Below, piece by piece: positions 34,903 to 43,689 of a DNA stretch of 64,000 nt. Under the pieces are notes generated by a model. That model was not told the DNA's origin. It saw nothing but the letters and a program-made list of their open reading frames with translations, and did not search any database. The DNA comes from Nostoc sp. CHAB 5824 (GTDB lineage Bacteria > Cyanobacteriota > Cyanobacteriia > Cyanobacteriales > Nostocaceae). Every line of letters begins with the position of its first letter. The first letter of the stretch is position 1. A program made the position numbers and the translations under genes. The stretch is from assembly GCF_020829665.1 (NCBI RefSeq), contig NZ_JAIVFT010000013.1, positions 124,001-188,000 of the forward strand. The letters are read 5' to 3'.

Positions 34903-35151
34903 TTAAACACCACCTACCGTTTGCGTAGCGTCTGGTAGAAAAGCAACTAAACGATGTTCACGGTCAGCAGCAAACTCTAGACTTGCCCTAATGTCTTCTT
35001 CTGTTAATTCAGGGAAGTCGTCTAATATCTCCCCATGAGATATACCAACTGCCAACCAGCCGAGAACATCGTACACGGTAATTCGCATCCGTCGAATACA
35101 AGGCTTACCACCTCGCTTGTCCGGTTCAATTGTAATAATATCGTGATAGCT
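34903..35151 (-). CDS. DUF433 antitoxin-like protein
   Basis: From MSYHDIITIEPDKRGGKPCIRRMRITVYDVL the 82-residue protein shows the DUF433 helix-turn-helix: GKPCIRR.RI.V.DVL and LTEEDIRASLEFAADRE. DUF433-DUF5615 pairs are frequent toxin-antitoxin-type modules in cyanobacteria. It is directly upstream of the toxin with which it forms an operon. Confidence 0.85.
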   Translation of the reverse strand, partial: SYHDIITIEPDKRGGKPCIRRMRITVYDVLGWLAVGISHGEILDDFPELTEEDIRASLEFAADREHRLVAFLPDATQTVGGV

Positions 35152-35247
35152 CATGGTGATTATAAACTGCATAGCATCTTTCTAAGTCTAGAACAGCTTT
35201 ACATCGTGCTGCAACGAGGCGATGTCTACGATGGGCTATTCAGCGTA

Positions 35248-35336
35248 GCACTATCTCGAAAATTAGTTTTATTAACGCGCAACCATCGGGATTTGGGCAA
35301 GGTACCCGGATTGTTAATTAAGGATTGGACGGTTTA
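35248..35336 (+). pseudogene. Fragment of a vapC 3' end
   Basis: The reading SRKLVLLTRNHRDLGKVPGL and LIKDWTV to the stop is nearly the same as the end of the intact gene at 35736-36164. The dispersed repeats after the stop (35337-35370) are also like those after the intact gene (36165-36195), so the whole end region was duplicated. Confidence 0.8.
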
Positions 35337-35420
35337 ATGCGTAGGCGAAGCCCGTCGCAGACATCGCCTAGTTTATTGTCGAGTGAGAGCATAGGCAAAG
35401 CCCGTCGCAGACATCGCTCA
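35337..35420. repeat. Two small dispersed repeats of the 24-bp family
   Basis: Copies gcgtaggcgaagcccgtcgc at 35339 and a variant at 35389 surround 'cctagtttattgtcgagtga'. A near-identical set follows vapC at 36165-36215. Confidence 0.7.
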
Positions 35421-35523
35421 TAAAAGCAATTAAATATCTTTAATTACCTTCGAGAGAGTTGCCACCGCTTACTCTAACTCGTTATTCTGCAGATAGGCGT
35501 GATGCAGTAAGGGAAAACCTCAA

Positions 35524-35739
35524 ATGTCAACTAATATTTCTCTGGAAGAACGTCTCGCAGCTGTCGAAGCGGCGGTGACGGAGTTGCAAAAACAAGTAGC
35601 GGCTTCTCAACCAACCAATTGGCTGCAACAAATTACAGCTTCCTTCAAAGATGAGCCTGCGTTTGAAGAGGTACTCGCTTATGGACGTGCGATTCGTCAA
35701 AGCGACGAGCCAGTAATCGAAATTCAGGATGAGCCATGA
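35524..35739 (+). CDS. Antitoxin of a VapBC-type pair
   Basis: This 71-residue protein starts MSTNISLEERLAAVEAAVTELQKQVA, a coiled-coil found at the start of many cyanobacterial antitoxins, and ends in the acidic VIEIQDEP. It overlaps the start of the PIN toxin by 4 bases (ATGA). It should neutralise the toxin and repress the pair; no DNA-binding domain is obvious. Confidence 0.78.
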   Translation: MSTNISLEERLAAVEAAVTELQKQVAASQPTNWLQQITASFKDEPAFEEVLAYGRAIRQSDEPVIEIQDEP

Positions 35740-36164
35740 AATATTTGTTGGATACAGATCATTTAAGTATCATCCAGCGACAGATGGGGCAAGATTACAT
35801 CAATCTTTCGATCCGTATGGCTCAATATCCGCTATCAGATTTTGCAATTTCAATTGTGACGTTTCACGAACAACTTCTTGGTAGCCATACGTATATCAGT
35901 CGCGCTCGGAACGATAGTGAAGTCGTTAAGGGTTATGAGATGATGGTACGTCTTATAAATGATTTCAAGGTTCTACCGCTTGTGTCATTTGATGCTGATG
36001 CTGCTACTGCACTGAGTCAATTACAAGCTAAACGCATTCAACTTGCAAGAATGGATTCGCGGATTGCAGCAATCGCACCATCCCGTAAATTAGTTTTACT
36101 AACACGCAATCATCGGGATTTCAGTAAAGTACTCGGATTGTTAATTGAGGATTGGACGGTTTAA
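35736..36164 (+). CDS. vapC: VapC-type PIN-domain ribonuclease toxin
   Basis: The 142-residue protein has the PIN pattern: LLDTDHLSIIQ with first Asp, an E in VTFHEQLLG, and a second Asp group in RMDSRIAAIA, ending with LVLLTRNHRDF. PIN toxins cut tRNA or rRNA. The antitoxin gene overlaps upstream. Dispersed repeats follow the stop. Confidence 0.88.
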   Translation: MKYLLDTDHLSIIQRQMGQDYINLSIRMAQYPLSDFAISIVTFHEQLLGSHTYISRARNDSEVVKGYEMMVRLINDFKVLPLVSFDADAATALSQLQAKRIQLARMDSRIAAIAPSRKLVLLTRNHRDFSKVLGLLIEDWTV

Positions 36165-36657
36165 TGCGTAGGCGCAGCCCGTCGTAGACATCGCCTAGTT
36201 GATTGTCGAGTGAGGGCGATCGCACCAACGGTCTACTTCTTATGAATCTCACACACAATTCCTAAATATGCAGTGGTCTGTTATTGAGTAAAGGCGATCA
36301 CCCATGAAGGCGATTAAATTATCTTTTTTAAGTAATCGCAAAGAATTATTTACACATGAGTTTCCAGCCTGGATAACGATTTCATACCTTAATTTTGTGT
36401 GATTAATTTTGTTTAACTACTTACTTCTTTTTGCTAATTGCGAATTTCACGAATTATTTGGAAATTTACGCTTCTTTTTGTACTGACGTTTCTAAGACTA
36501 ATGAAAGAGGGTTAAGTACGGTTATCACTATATTTTAAGTAGTACACAAGTATAATCTCTAGGCTAAGATAGCGGGCAATTTAGCATTTAATGTTAAGCA
36601 GTCCACATTCCATAGCAAACAAATATAGTGTTTTAGCTGCTTTCAGCTATTGTCCTT
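36165..36657. other. Intergenic region before the TIR genes
   Basis: The first 60 bases hold a dispersed repeat copy. The rest is AT-rich with no convincing gene; it should hold the promoter for the TIR-KTSC gene at 36658. Confidence 0.5.
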
Positions 36658-37647
36658 ATGAGTAACAGATACCTTCGTGTCTTTCTAATTTACGGTTCTG
36701 AAGATAGAAGTGCTGTCCGCAAAATTTATTCAAGATTGCGAGAAGACGGTGTGAAGCCGTGGTTTGATGAGAAAGAATTGTTACCAGGGCAAGATTGGAA
36801 TTTGGAAATAAAGCAGGCTGCTCGAAGTAGTGACGCTATATTGGTGTGTTTGTCTTCATGTTCAGTTCGTAAAGAGGGTTATATCCAAAAGGAAATTAAG
36901 CTTGCATTGGATATAGCTGAAGAGAAACCAGACGGCACAATTTTTATTATTCCTGTAAAGCTTGATCCGTGTGAACTGCCTTTGCGTTTGCAGAATTGGC
37001 AATGGGTGGATTGGGGTAACGTTGACGCTTATGACAAGGTTCTTCGTGCTTTGCGTGCACGCGCAGCTGAATGTGGTGTGGATCACCTGCCAGGTGCAGG
37101 GCCGCTAGTTCAGATTGCACGACCTTTTGACAGTCTCCCAGCACGCTTAATTTACAGAGCTGCGGATTTAAGAGATTTGATTCACAAGAACCAGGATGGT
37201 CAATTATCATCTGATGATGTTCCAGTACTGCCTTTAGAAAAAGTAGCTGCTATTACTGATGAGGCGCTTACCGAAATTCTCAGTAGGTTCCAGAGCGATG
37301 AGCGTAGAGCCGAAGAGAAGGAAAAATTGCTAGCATTAATCGGAATTCACTCACCCTATAGAGAATGGCAAGAGGTCAACACAAAGAATCATTGTTTTCG
37401 TAATGACTTAGACTTTGAGGAGATTCAGAACGTGATACAACGAGTTCCAGTAAGGTCATCTAATGTATCGTCCATTGGCTATGATGCACAAACTAAAATA
37501 CTGGAAGTAGAGTTTCATTCTAGCTCTGTCTATCACTATTTCAGCGTTCCTGAGCATCTTTTTCATGGACTTCTCAGTGCGTCTTCTCACGGTAAGTATC
37601 TCAATAATTACATTAAATCTAGCTATGCCTATCAACAAATACGGTAA
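36658..37647 (+). CDS. TIR domain protein with C-terminal KTSC domain
   Basis: Residues 5-140 form a TIR domain: RVFLIYGSEDRSAVRKIYSRL, PWFDEKELLPGQDW and a probable catalytic Glu50 in DWNLEIKQA. A linker with a helical region follows (to about 255). Residues 262-329 read VRSSNVSSIGYDAQTKILEV and FSVPEHLFHGLLSASSHGKY, a KTSC domain, which is otherwise found at the end of lysyl-tRNA synthetase-like proteins and in phage. TIR domains in bacteria often break down NAD+ in defence. The next gene carries a similar TIR domain. Confidence 0.85.
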   Translation: MSNRYLRVFLIYGSEDRSAVRKIYSRLREDGVKPWFDEKELLPGQDWNLEIKQAARSSDAILVCLSSCSVRKEGYIQKEIKLALDIAEEKPDGTIFIIPVKLDPCELPLRLQNWQWVDWGNVDAYDKVLRALRARAAECGVDHLPGAGPLVQIARPFDSLPARLIYRAADLRDLIHKNQDGQLSSDDVPVLPLEKVAAITDEALTEILSRFQSDERRAEEKEKLLALIGIHSPYREWQEVNTKNHCFRNDLDFEEIQNVIQRVPVRSSNVSSIGYDAQTKILEVEFHSSSVYHYFSVPEHLFHGLLSASSHGKYLNNYIKSSYAYQQIR

Positions 37648-37692
37648 TTTCTAGGTTTACGTACCCAAAAAACTTATATAAAAATTCTATGC

Positions 37693-39060
37693 ATGGATAA
37701 CAAAGTTAAGATCCTGTTTTTAGCAGCCGATCCCAGTGATGCTACACGATTACGGTTAGGGCAGGAGTTACGCGATATTCGTGAGCACCTCCAACGCTCT
37801 AAACAACGAGATGGTTTTGTTTTGGAGTCTCGTGAATCTGTACGTCCAGGCGATATAACCCAAGCGATCTTTGATATTGAGCCTCAAATTGTTCACTTTT
37901 CTGGGCATGGCATGAGTACCGGGGAACTCTGCTTTGAAAATATTTTGGGGAAAACGCAGTCAGTACAACCCGATGCATTAGCCAGCTTATTTGAGTTAGT
38001 AGCTGAACAAGTTAACTGTGTAGTTTTGAATGCTTGCTATTCCGAGACTCAAGCAAAAGCAATTGCTAAACACATTCCTTTTGTTGTTGGCATGAATCAA
38101 TCTATCGGAGATAGAGCGGCAATCACGTTTGCTATTGGATTTTACAAAGCTCTAGGTGCAGGCCATTCATTTGAAAAATCATATAAATTTGCTCAAGTAG
38201 AAATGCAATTGGAGAGTAGCCCAGAAAATTTAACACCTGTTTTATATGTAAAAGACAATACGTTTCCTTTGGTTGCACCATTCAAGTCTATTACTCCGTC
38301 TCAAATTCCAGCAGATTTATTTCAAACATCTACATTTTTAATAGATCACGAAGCTGAAAACCTAGAGAAAGTAAATGTAGAAGATTCTCTTCAAAGTATT
38401 ACTGTCGAAGATGCTATTCGACGTTTTGATGTATCACCTATTGTCAAACGTTTTGGAACATGGGCAGTAACTACCTATGGCGTAGAATGTCTTGCTACCT
38501 ACTATCCAATTGAAATCGAGAGAGTTGATGAAACAGACTGGCTCGATCATATGCGAGGTAAAACCTGGACTAATATAATCGATTTTTCAGAAGCTTTATC
38601 GTATGCACGCGAGTTAAATAAGATGAGAAAAAGCTTTTCTATTTCAGGCAAATTACTCAAAGTATTCTTGTGTCATGGTAGTGAGGATAAGCCTGCTGTG
38701 CGTAAGCTTTACTATCAACTCTTAGCTACTGGCATTGAACCTTGGTTAGATGAGGAGAATCTGTTACCTGGACAGGATTGGAAATATGAAATTGCAAAAG
38801 CAGTCCGTGCAAGTGATGTAGTCCTGGTTTGCTTATCACGCACATCAGTAAACAAAACTGGTTTTGTTCAGAAAGAAATCAAGTATGCTCTTGATGTAGC
38901 TGATGAGAAACCTGAAGGAGCGATTTTCCTGATACCCGTGAGGTTAGAAGAGTGTACTATTCCGGAGCAGCTTAGTGGAAAGCAGTGGTTAGATTTATTC
39001 CAAGACAAAGGTTTAAACCGTCTGATAAAATCCTTGCAAGCTTGTGTTCGCAGCATTTAA
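37693..39060 (+). CDS. CHAT-like protease domain fused to a TIR domain
   Basis: Residues 1-210 match the CHAT caspase-like fold: VKILFLAADPSD, the His72 in VHFSGHG and the Cys115 in VVLNACYS. Residues 235-320 form a domain I do not recognise (DAIRRFDVSPIVKRFGTWAV). Residues 325-455 are a TIR domain (KVFLCHGSEDKPAVRKLYY, PWLDEENLLPGQDWKYEI) very like that of the gene 45 bp upstream. So protease and NADase-type activities are in one chain. The gene ends 251 bp before the nifD core site. Confidence 0.85.
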   Translation: MDNKVKILFLAADPSDATRLRLGQELRDIREHLQRSKQRDGFVLESRESVRPGDITQAIFDIEPQIVHFSGHGMSTGELCFENILGKTQSVQPDALASLFELVAEQVNCVVLNACYSETQAKAIAKHIPFVVGMNQSIGDRAAITFAIGFYKALGAGHSFEKSYKFAQVEMQLESSPENLTPVLYVKDNTFPLVAPFKSITPSQIPADLFQTSTFLIDHEAENLEKVNVEDSLQSITVEDAIRRFDVSPIVKRFGTWAVTTYGVECLATYYPIEIERVDETDWLDHMRGKTWTNIIDFSEALSYARELNKMRKSFSISGKLLKVFLCHGSEDKPAVRKLYYQLLATGIEPWLDEENLLPGQDWKYEIAKAVRASDVVLVCLSRTSVNKTGFVQKEIKYALDVADEKPEGAIFLIPVRLEECTIPEQLSGKQWLDLFQDKGLNRLIKSLQACVRSI

Positions 39061-39207
39061 TCTAAAAATCGTCATTTAAAATAGTCTTTTGTTTTACAGT
39101 TTTTCTTTAAGCAAAATGCAAGTAAAATCTAAAAACGAGACTCCATAAGAGTTATACTATCTAAAGCATCAAAACAGATTGTTCCTAAACAACGCTGAAA
39201 CTTGCAT

Positions 39208-40674
39208 TTAGGCTAAAAATAGGCTTTTTTTTCTCCTGCCGCAAAAAAAATTTTGCATTATATGATGTTGAAGTGCGTTAGCGCGTAGCCCGCCGCAGGC
39301 ATCGCTAGGTTCGGAGTAATCCCAAGAGTGCATTTGACGGAAAGGAAGACCCATCTTTTGGAAGACGTACTTCTCTTTCACACCAGAAGCTACTAGGTCA
39401 GGCTTCAGCGCCTTGATAAATTCCTCGAATTCGTAAGCGGTAACGTCGTCATAAACGATGGTGCCGTTTTCGATGTAGTGAGTGGTACGTTTGTAGTCGT
39501 CATTATGAGCGAACTCATAACCTGTACCAATCATCTTCATGCCCAAGTCTTGGAAAGCTGGGACAACGTGGCGAGGACGTAGACCACCAACCATGATGGC
39601 AACGGTCTTACCTTCCAAGCGGGGGCGGTACTTAGCAACTACCGCATCCATTGTTGGCTGATACTTGGCGATAACTTTCTCAGCGTTTGCTTGGATTGTT
39701 TCGTCAAACTTAGAAGCGATTTCCCGTAAAGATTCAGCAATCTTGGTGGGGCCGAAGAAATTGTATTCCAACCAGGGTATACCGTAAGCTTCTTCCATGT
39801 GACGGCTGATGTAGTTCATCGACCGGTAACAGTGGATGAGGTTCATCTTCACATTGGGGGTCATCAACATTTCGTTGATAGTGCCATCACCAGACCACTG
39901 AGCGACTACGCGCAAGCCGATTTCTTCTAACAGGATGCGGCTAGCCCAAGCATCACCACCGATGTTGTAGTCACCAATGATGGCTACATCATAAGGAGTA
40001 CCTTCAAACTGAAGTGTACCGTCTTTCTTAGCTTGATCTGCTCTGGTGAACACCCAGTCACGAACCATGTCGTTAGCGATGTGGTGTCCCAAAGATTGGG
40101 AAACACCCCGGAAGCCTTCACAACGCACAGGTACAACTGGCTTGCCAATTTCTTTCGATGTCTTCCGAGCAACAGCTTCGATGTCATCCCCAATTAGACC
40201 GATAGGGCATTCAGATTGAATGGAAACACCACGGTTGAGGGGGAAAAGTACATCAAGTTCTTGGATTAGCTTGACAAGTTTCTTGTCACCACCGAAAACG
40301 ATATCTCTTTCTTGGAAGTCAGAGGTGAAGTGCATGGTACCAAAGGTATCAATACCTGTGGTGCCGATGTAGTAGTTACGACGACCAGACCAAGACCAGT
40401 AACCGCAACCTACAGGCCCGTGGCTGATGTGGATCATGTCCTTAATAGGGCCCCAAACCACACCTTTAGAACCGGCGTAAGCACAACCACGAGCGGTCAT
40501 TACACCAGGAAGGGATTTGATGTTAGACTTAACGCCGCAGTCGGACTTACCTTCTTCGTATACACTTAAGTGCTTTTCCCGTTTTTTCTTAGCTTTATCG
40601 GGGTAAGCGTCTAGAACTTCTTTAATTAGTTCTTTTCTTTCTTCGATGATGTTTTGATTTTCTGGAGGTGTCAT
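39208..40674 (-). CDS. nifD: Nitrogenase MoFe protein alpha chain NifD, N-terminal part, interrupted
   Basis: MTPPENQNIIEERKELIKEVL begins NifD. Conserved parts are GCAYAGSKGVVWGPIKDMIHISHGPVGCG (P-cluster), QSECPIGLIGDD and the FeMo-cofactor region, to HSWDYS at the core (39312-39322). After the core the frame runs 35 codons into the element (EPSDACGGLRANALQ to KKSLFLA) before a stop at 39208. This extended product would lack the NifD C-terminus. Excision replaces the tail with the segment at 11838-11997 to give 503 residues. It is transcribed after nifH. Confidence 0.97.
   Translation of the reverse strand: MTPPENQNIIEERKELIKEVLDAYPDKAKKKREKHLSVYEEGKSDCGVKSNIKSLPGVMTARGCAYAGSKGVVWGPIKDMIHISHGPVGCGYWSWSGRRNYYIGTTGIDTFGTMHFTSDFQERDIVFGGDKKLVKLIQELDVLFPLNRGVSIQSECPIGLIGDDIEAVARKTSKEIGKPVVPVRCEGFRGVSQSLGHHIANDMVRDWVFTRADQAKKDGTLQFEGTPYDVAIIGDYNIGGDAWASRILLEEIGLRVVAQWSGDGTINEMLMTPNVKMNLIHCYRSMNYISRHMEEAYGIPWLEYNFFGPTKIAESLREIASKFDETIQANAEKVIAKYQPTMDAVVAKYRPRLEGKTVAIMVGGLRPRHVVPAFQDLGMKMIGTGYEFAHNDDYKRTTHYIENGTIVYDDVTAYEFEEFIKALKPDLVASGVKEKYVFQKMGLPFRQMHSWDYSEPSDACGGLRANALQHHIMQNFFCGRRKKSLFLA
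39269..39306. repeat. Dispersed repeat next to the nifD core site
   Basis: Bases gcgcgtagcccgccgcaggc match the 24-bp repeat family. The repeat lies on the element side, within 10 bases of the core at 39312, and would be in the coding frame of the unexcised nifD. Confidence 0.65.
39312..39322. other. nifD element core site, nifH-proximal
   Basis: CGGAGTAATCC is a direct copy of the site at 11987-11997. It lies in the nifD frame after HSWDYS. Confidence 0.93.
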
Positions 40675-40843
40675 ATTTAGCCTCTGTGACTCGTAAGGAT
40701 CGGGGCATAGGGGGACTAGGAGTCCCCTCTAAGGTTAGGGAGAGATTAGAGGGAAAGGTAAAAGGTAAAAGGTCAAAGGTCAAATTTGAGATTCTTCCTT
40801 TTTCCTTTTTCCTTGTGCTAAAGCGTTATTTATTAGCAGCGAC

Positions 40844-41737
40844 TTAGACTACAGGAGCTTCAGCAGCAGTCTTACCAACCAACTTGGCAGCATTTTCGTC
40901 GCTTTCAAGGATACCGAATTCAATCAACAATTCTTCTAGTTCTTCCATTTCGATGGGTGTAGGAATAGCCAGATTTTTGTTGTCGATAATTTTCTGAGCC
41001 AAAATCCGATATTCGTTAGCTTGGTTGCTTTCAGGAGCATACTCGTTAACGGTCATGCGGCGCAATTCTGCGTGTTGAACAATGTTGTCACGGGGTACGT
41101 AGTGAATCATTTGGGTGTTCAACCGTTTTGCCAAGGTTTCGATCAATTCGATTTCCCGGTCTGTGTTACGGCTGTTACAAATCAAACCACCCAAGCGCAC
41201 GCCACCTGTGTGAGCATACTTAAGAACACCACGAGCGATGTTGTTAGCAGCGTACATCGCCATCATTTCACCAGATGTAACGATGTAGATTTCTTGTGCC
41301 TTACCTTCACGGATAGGCATTGCGAAACCACCACACACAACGTCACCTAATACGTCGTAAGATACGAAGTCTAGGTCTTGGTAAGCACCATTTTCTTCTA
41401 AGAAGTTGATGGCGGTGATAATACCACGACCAGCGCAACCTACACCGGGTTCTGGACCACCAGATTCTACGCAACGAACGTCACGGAAACCCTTCAGCAT
41501 TACTTCTTCGATTTCGATATCTTCTACTGCACCACGTTCTGCGGCGAGGTGAAGAACGGTTGTTTGAGCCTTGCTGTGTAGCATCAAACGGGTGGAGTCA
41601 GCTTTAGGGTCGCAACCGACGATGAGGATGCGTTGACCCATTTCTGCCATAGCTGCCAAGGTGTTTTGGGAGGTGGTAGATTTACCGATACCGCCCTTAC
41701 CGTAGAAAGCTATCTGTCTTATATTTTCTTCTGTCAT
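40844..41737 (-). CDS. nifH: Nitrogenase iron protein NifH
   Basis: The 297-residue protein has the P-loop GKGGIGKSTT, the 4Fe-4S ligand cysteines in GCAGRGI and DVVCGGFAM, and the CDPKADSTR switch. NifH passes electrons to NifDK with ATP hydrolysis and is needed for FeMo-cofactor maturation. It is first of the nifHDK set, 169 bases before nifD. The upstream gap to glbN (347 bases) should hold the nifH promoter or a processing site. Confidence 0.98.
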   Translation of the reverse strand: MTEENIRQIAFYGKGGIGKSTTSQNTLAAMAEMGQRILIVGCDPKADSTRLMLHSKAQTTVLHLAAERGAVEDIEIEEVMLKGFRDVRCVESGGPEPGVGCAGRGIITAINFLEENGAYQDLDFVSYDVLGDVVCGGFAMPIREGKAQEIYIVTSGEMMAMYAANNIARGVLKYAHTGGVRLGGLICNSRNTDREIELIETLAKRLNTQMIHYVPRDNIVQHAELRRMTVNEYAPESNQANEYRILAQKIIDNKNLAIPTPIEMEELEELLIEFGILESDENAAKLVGKTAAEAPVV

Positions 41738-42084
41738 TGTTCGTGTTTCCCTGCAATTGGTTGGTTGGTGGGTCTGTGCGTTTGTCAGTTGCGTTCACGC
41801 CAGTTGAGCGACAGTAGTGAGCGCGTGTAGAGCATCGTTAATAGCATTGGCATAAATGCCTGCTGGGGGCGATCGCTCCACAGCTAAAATTATTGAAAGT
41901 AAGTACATCTCTTTGCTGGTTAAATTTTTTTCTTTTTGTTTTTTGTCCTTTGTCCTTTGTCATTTGTTCTGACAAAGAACAAAGAAAATTACGCGATTTA
42001 CAAATACGTCATAATGTGTTTCAGCTTGCAAGATTCAATAGGACTTGATGTTGTTATTTGTCAACAATCAATCCACAAGTCCTA

Positions 42085-42441
42085 TTACTTGTTCAAAATA
42101 GCGCCCTTCATATTTGTGACGCGATCTAGTGCAGCTTTGGTGTTTTCTGCTGACACTCCACGCACAGCCATTGCTTCACCGAGATGCTTGGCGATCGCAT
42201 CGAAGTGTGGTTGCTGTAGATTCAATCCTGCGTGGGTTTTGTCCATTGGACGACCGCCGTATTGCTTTGGCCCTTCAAATATTTGAGCTAAGAAAGCAAC
42301 TAGATGATTGCGTTGCTTCGCCATGTCTGTACCAGCAAAAATGGGACTGAGGAGGCTGTCTGTGGCAATGCGTTTGTGGAGTTCATCTACTACTTGTTCA
42401 ATAGCTGGTTGTCCACCAATATTGTCGTACAATGTGCTCAT
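42085..42441 (-). CDS. glbN: Cyanoglobin GlbN, truncated haemoglobin
   Basis: The 118-residue protein MSTLYDNIGGQPAIEQVVDELHKRI has the truncated globin group I pattern, with the proximal His in KTHAGLNLQQPHFDAIAKHL. It lies between nifU and nifH, as the glbN of Nostoc commune does. It binds oxygen with high affinity and is thought to protect nitrogenase or feed respiration at low oxygen. It is on the same strand as nif, so it may be co-expressed. Confidence 0.93.
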   Translation of the reverse strand: MSTLYDNIGGQPAIEQVVDELHKRIATDSLLSPIFAGTDMAKQRNHLVAFLAQIFEGPKQYGGRPMDKTHAGLNLQQPHFDAIAKHLGEAMAVRGVSAENTKAALDRVTNMKGAILNK

Positions 42442-42522
42442 ATCCTGTTCCTTTGAAGCGAGTTGGATGATGAAATTTGCAAGTAGGCGCTTAATGTATG
42501 AAGGCTATATGCTGTTAGCCGT

Positions 42523-42541
42523 GATAGCTAATCTAGCTATC
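42523..42541. promoter_or_regulatory. Small inverted repeat between nifU and glbN
   Basis: GATAGCT at 42523-42529 pairs with AGCTATC at 42535-42541. It is 80 bases upstream of the glbN start, so it may be an operator or mRNA structure. Confidence 0.35.
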
Positions 42542-42664
42542 GGTTCTCGGTAAGATTGAAGCATTGATGTGGAGACAATTATATGGTTCAAATCCTACTT
42601 TCTGTTCCTGGCTGAATGCATATTAGAGCGTATTTGTAGAGTACGTTAAGTCCTACAGCAATTC

Positions 42665-43564
42665 CTAAACTGCTTCAACTACAAGGCTCTTGCTGACACG
42701 ATCTTGTAATCTAGCTTCGATCGCAATTTTTAGAGTTGCTGTACTACTAGAACAGGAACCGCAAGCACCTTGCAGTACAACTTTAACGCGATCGCCTTCT
42801 ACATCATAGAGTTCTACATCTCCCCCGTCTGCAATCAGTACGGGTCTGACTTCTTCATCGAGAACCTTTTGAATTAGAGCAATCTTTTGCACGTTTGTTA
42901 GCGATCGTTGCTTTGAAGTAACAATTTCTGTGGCAACTTGTACGCCGTAATTGTTGAGAGCAGGTGAGGCGTATTCCTGTTGAACTGATCTAATAATATC
43001 ATCGATATTCGCTAGACAGGAACCGCATCCGCCACCAGCTTTTACATAATTTGTTACTTGCTCGGCATCCGTGAGATGATTTTCTAGAATCACGCGACGG
43101 ATTTTAGATTCGCTGATGCCAAAGCAACTGCAAATTAACGCGCCTTCATCGTCATCATCATGGCTAGCTAAAGGAATGCCACGATAATTATAGATAGCGG
43201 CTTCTAGAGCTTCTTGTCCCATGACAGAGCAATGCATCTTTGCTTCTGGCAAACCACCAAGGTAATCTGCAATGTCTTTGTTGGACACTTTCAGAGCTTC
43301 ATCTAAGGTTAAACCCTTGATCATTTCGGTTAATGCACTAGAAGATGCGATCGCACTAGTACAACCAAAGGTTTGAAAACGGGCATCTAGAATCTTATCA
43401 GATTCTACTTCTACTTTCAGGTGCAATCTCAGAGCATCACCGCAAGCAATGCTACCAATTTCGCCCGTTGCAACCTTAACTCCAGGTTCGCTCGTTTCTT
43501 CGATTGCTCCCTGATTTTTGGGATCGTAAAACAGTTCTAATACTTTATCAGTGTAATCCCACAT
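42665..43564 (-). CDS. nifU: NifU iron-sulfur scaffold
   Basis: The 299-residue protein has three domains: an IscU-like N-terminus (FGCTSAIASSSALTEM and MHCSVMGQEALEAA), a central [2Fe-2S] BFD-like domain (ALICSCFGISESKIRR and GGGCGSCLANID), and a C-terminal Nfu domain with GACGSCSSS. It builds Fe-S clusters with NifS for nitrogenase. It follows nifS by 126 bp, a gap filled with short tandem repeats (43567-43620). Confidence 0.96.
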   Translation of the reverse strand: MWDYTDKVLELFYDPKNQGAIEETSEPGVKVATGEIGSIACGDALRLHLKVEVESDKILDARFQTFGCTSAIASSSALTEMIKGLTLDEALKVSNKDIADYLGGLPEAKMHCSVMGQEALEAAIYNYRGIPLASHDDDDEGALICSCFGISESKIRRVILENHLTDAEQVTNYVKAGGGCGSCLANIDDIIRSVQQEYASPALNNYGVQVATEIVTSKQRSLTNVQKIALIQKVLDEEVRPVLIADGGDVELYDVEGDRVKVVLQGACGSCSSSTATLKIAIEARLQDRVSKSLVVEAV

Positions 43565-43566
43565 AT

Positions 43567-43685
43567 TGAGTGCTGAGTAATGAGTGGTGAGTGCTGAGTG
43601 GGGAGTTGTGAGTAGTAAATTCCCTATTCCTTAAATTAACTCTGAGTGCTGAGTAAGGAGTAGTAAATTCTTTATTCCCTATTCT
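43567..43685. repeat. Short tandem repeats between nifS and nifU
   Basis: Degenerate 'gagtgctgagta/gagtggtgag' repeats with a second run of 'ctgagtaaggagtagtaaattc'. No gene is present. Confidence 0.65.
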
Positions 43686-43689
43686 CTAA

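Larger units (their letters stand above)
11987..39322. mobile_element. nifD excision element (about 27.3 kb)
   Basis: The element is bounded by two direct copies of CGGAGTAATCC (reverse complement GGATTACTCCG), the 11-bp core known for the Anabaena nifD element. It splits nifD, encodes its XisA-type recombinase next to the nifK-proximal end, and restores nifD exactly on removal. Excision would make a circle of 27,325 bp. It is larger than the 11-kb Anabaena element and carries many accessory genes: two reverse transcriptases, TIR and CHAT proteins, toxin-antitoxin pairs, tRNA-like genes, an orange carotenoid protein and a sensor kinase. Confidence 0.95.
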
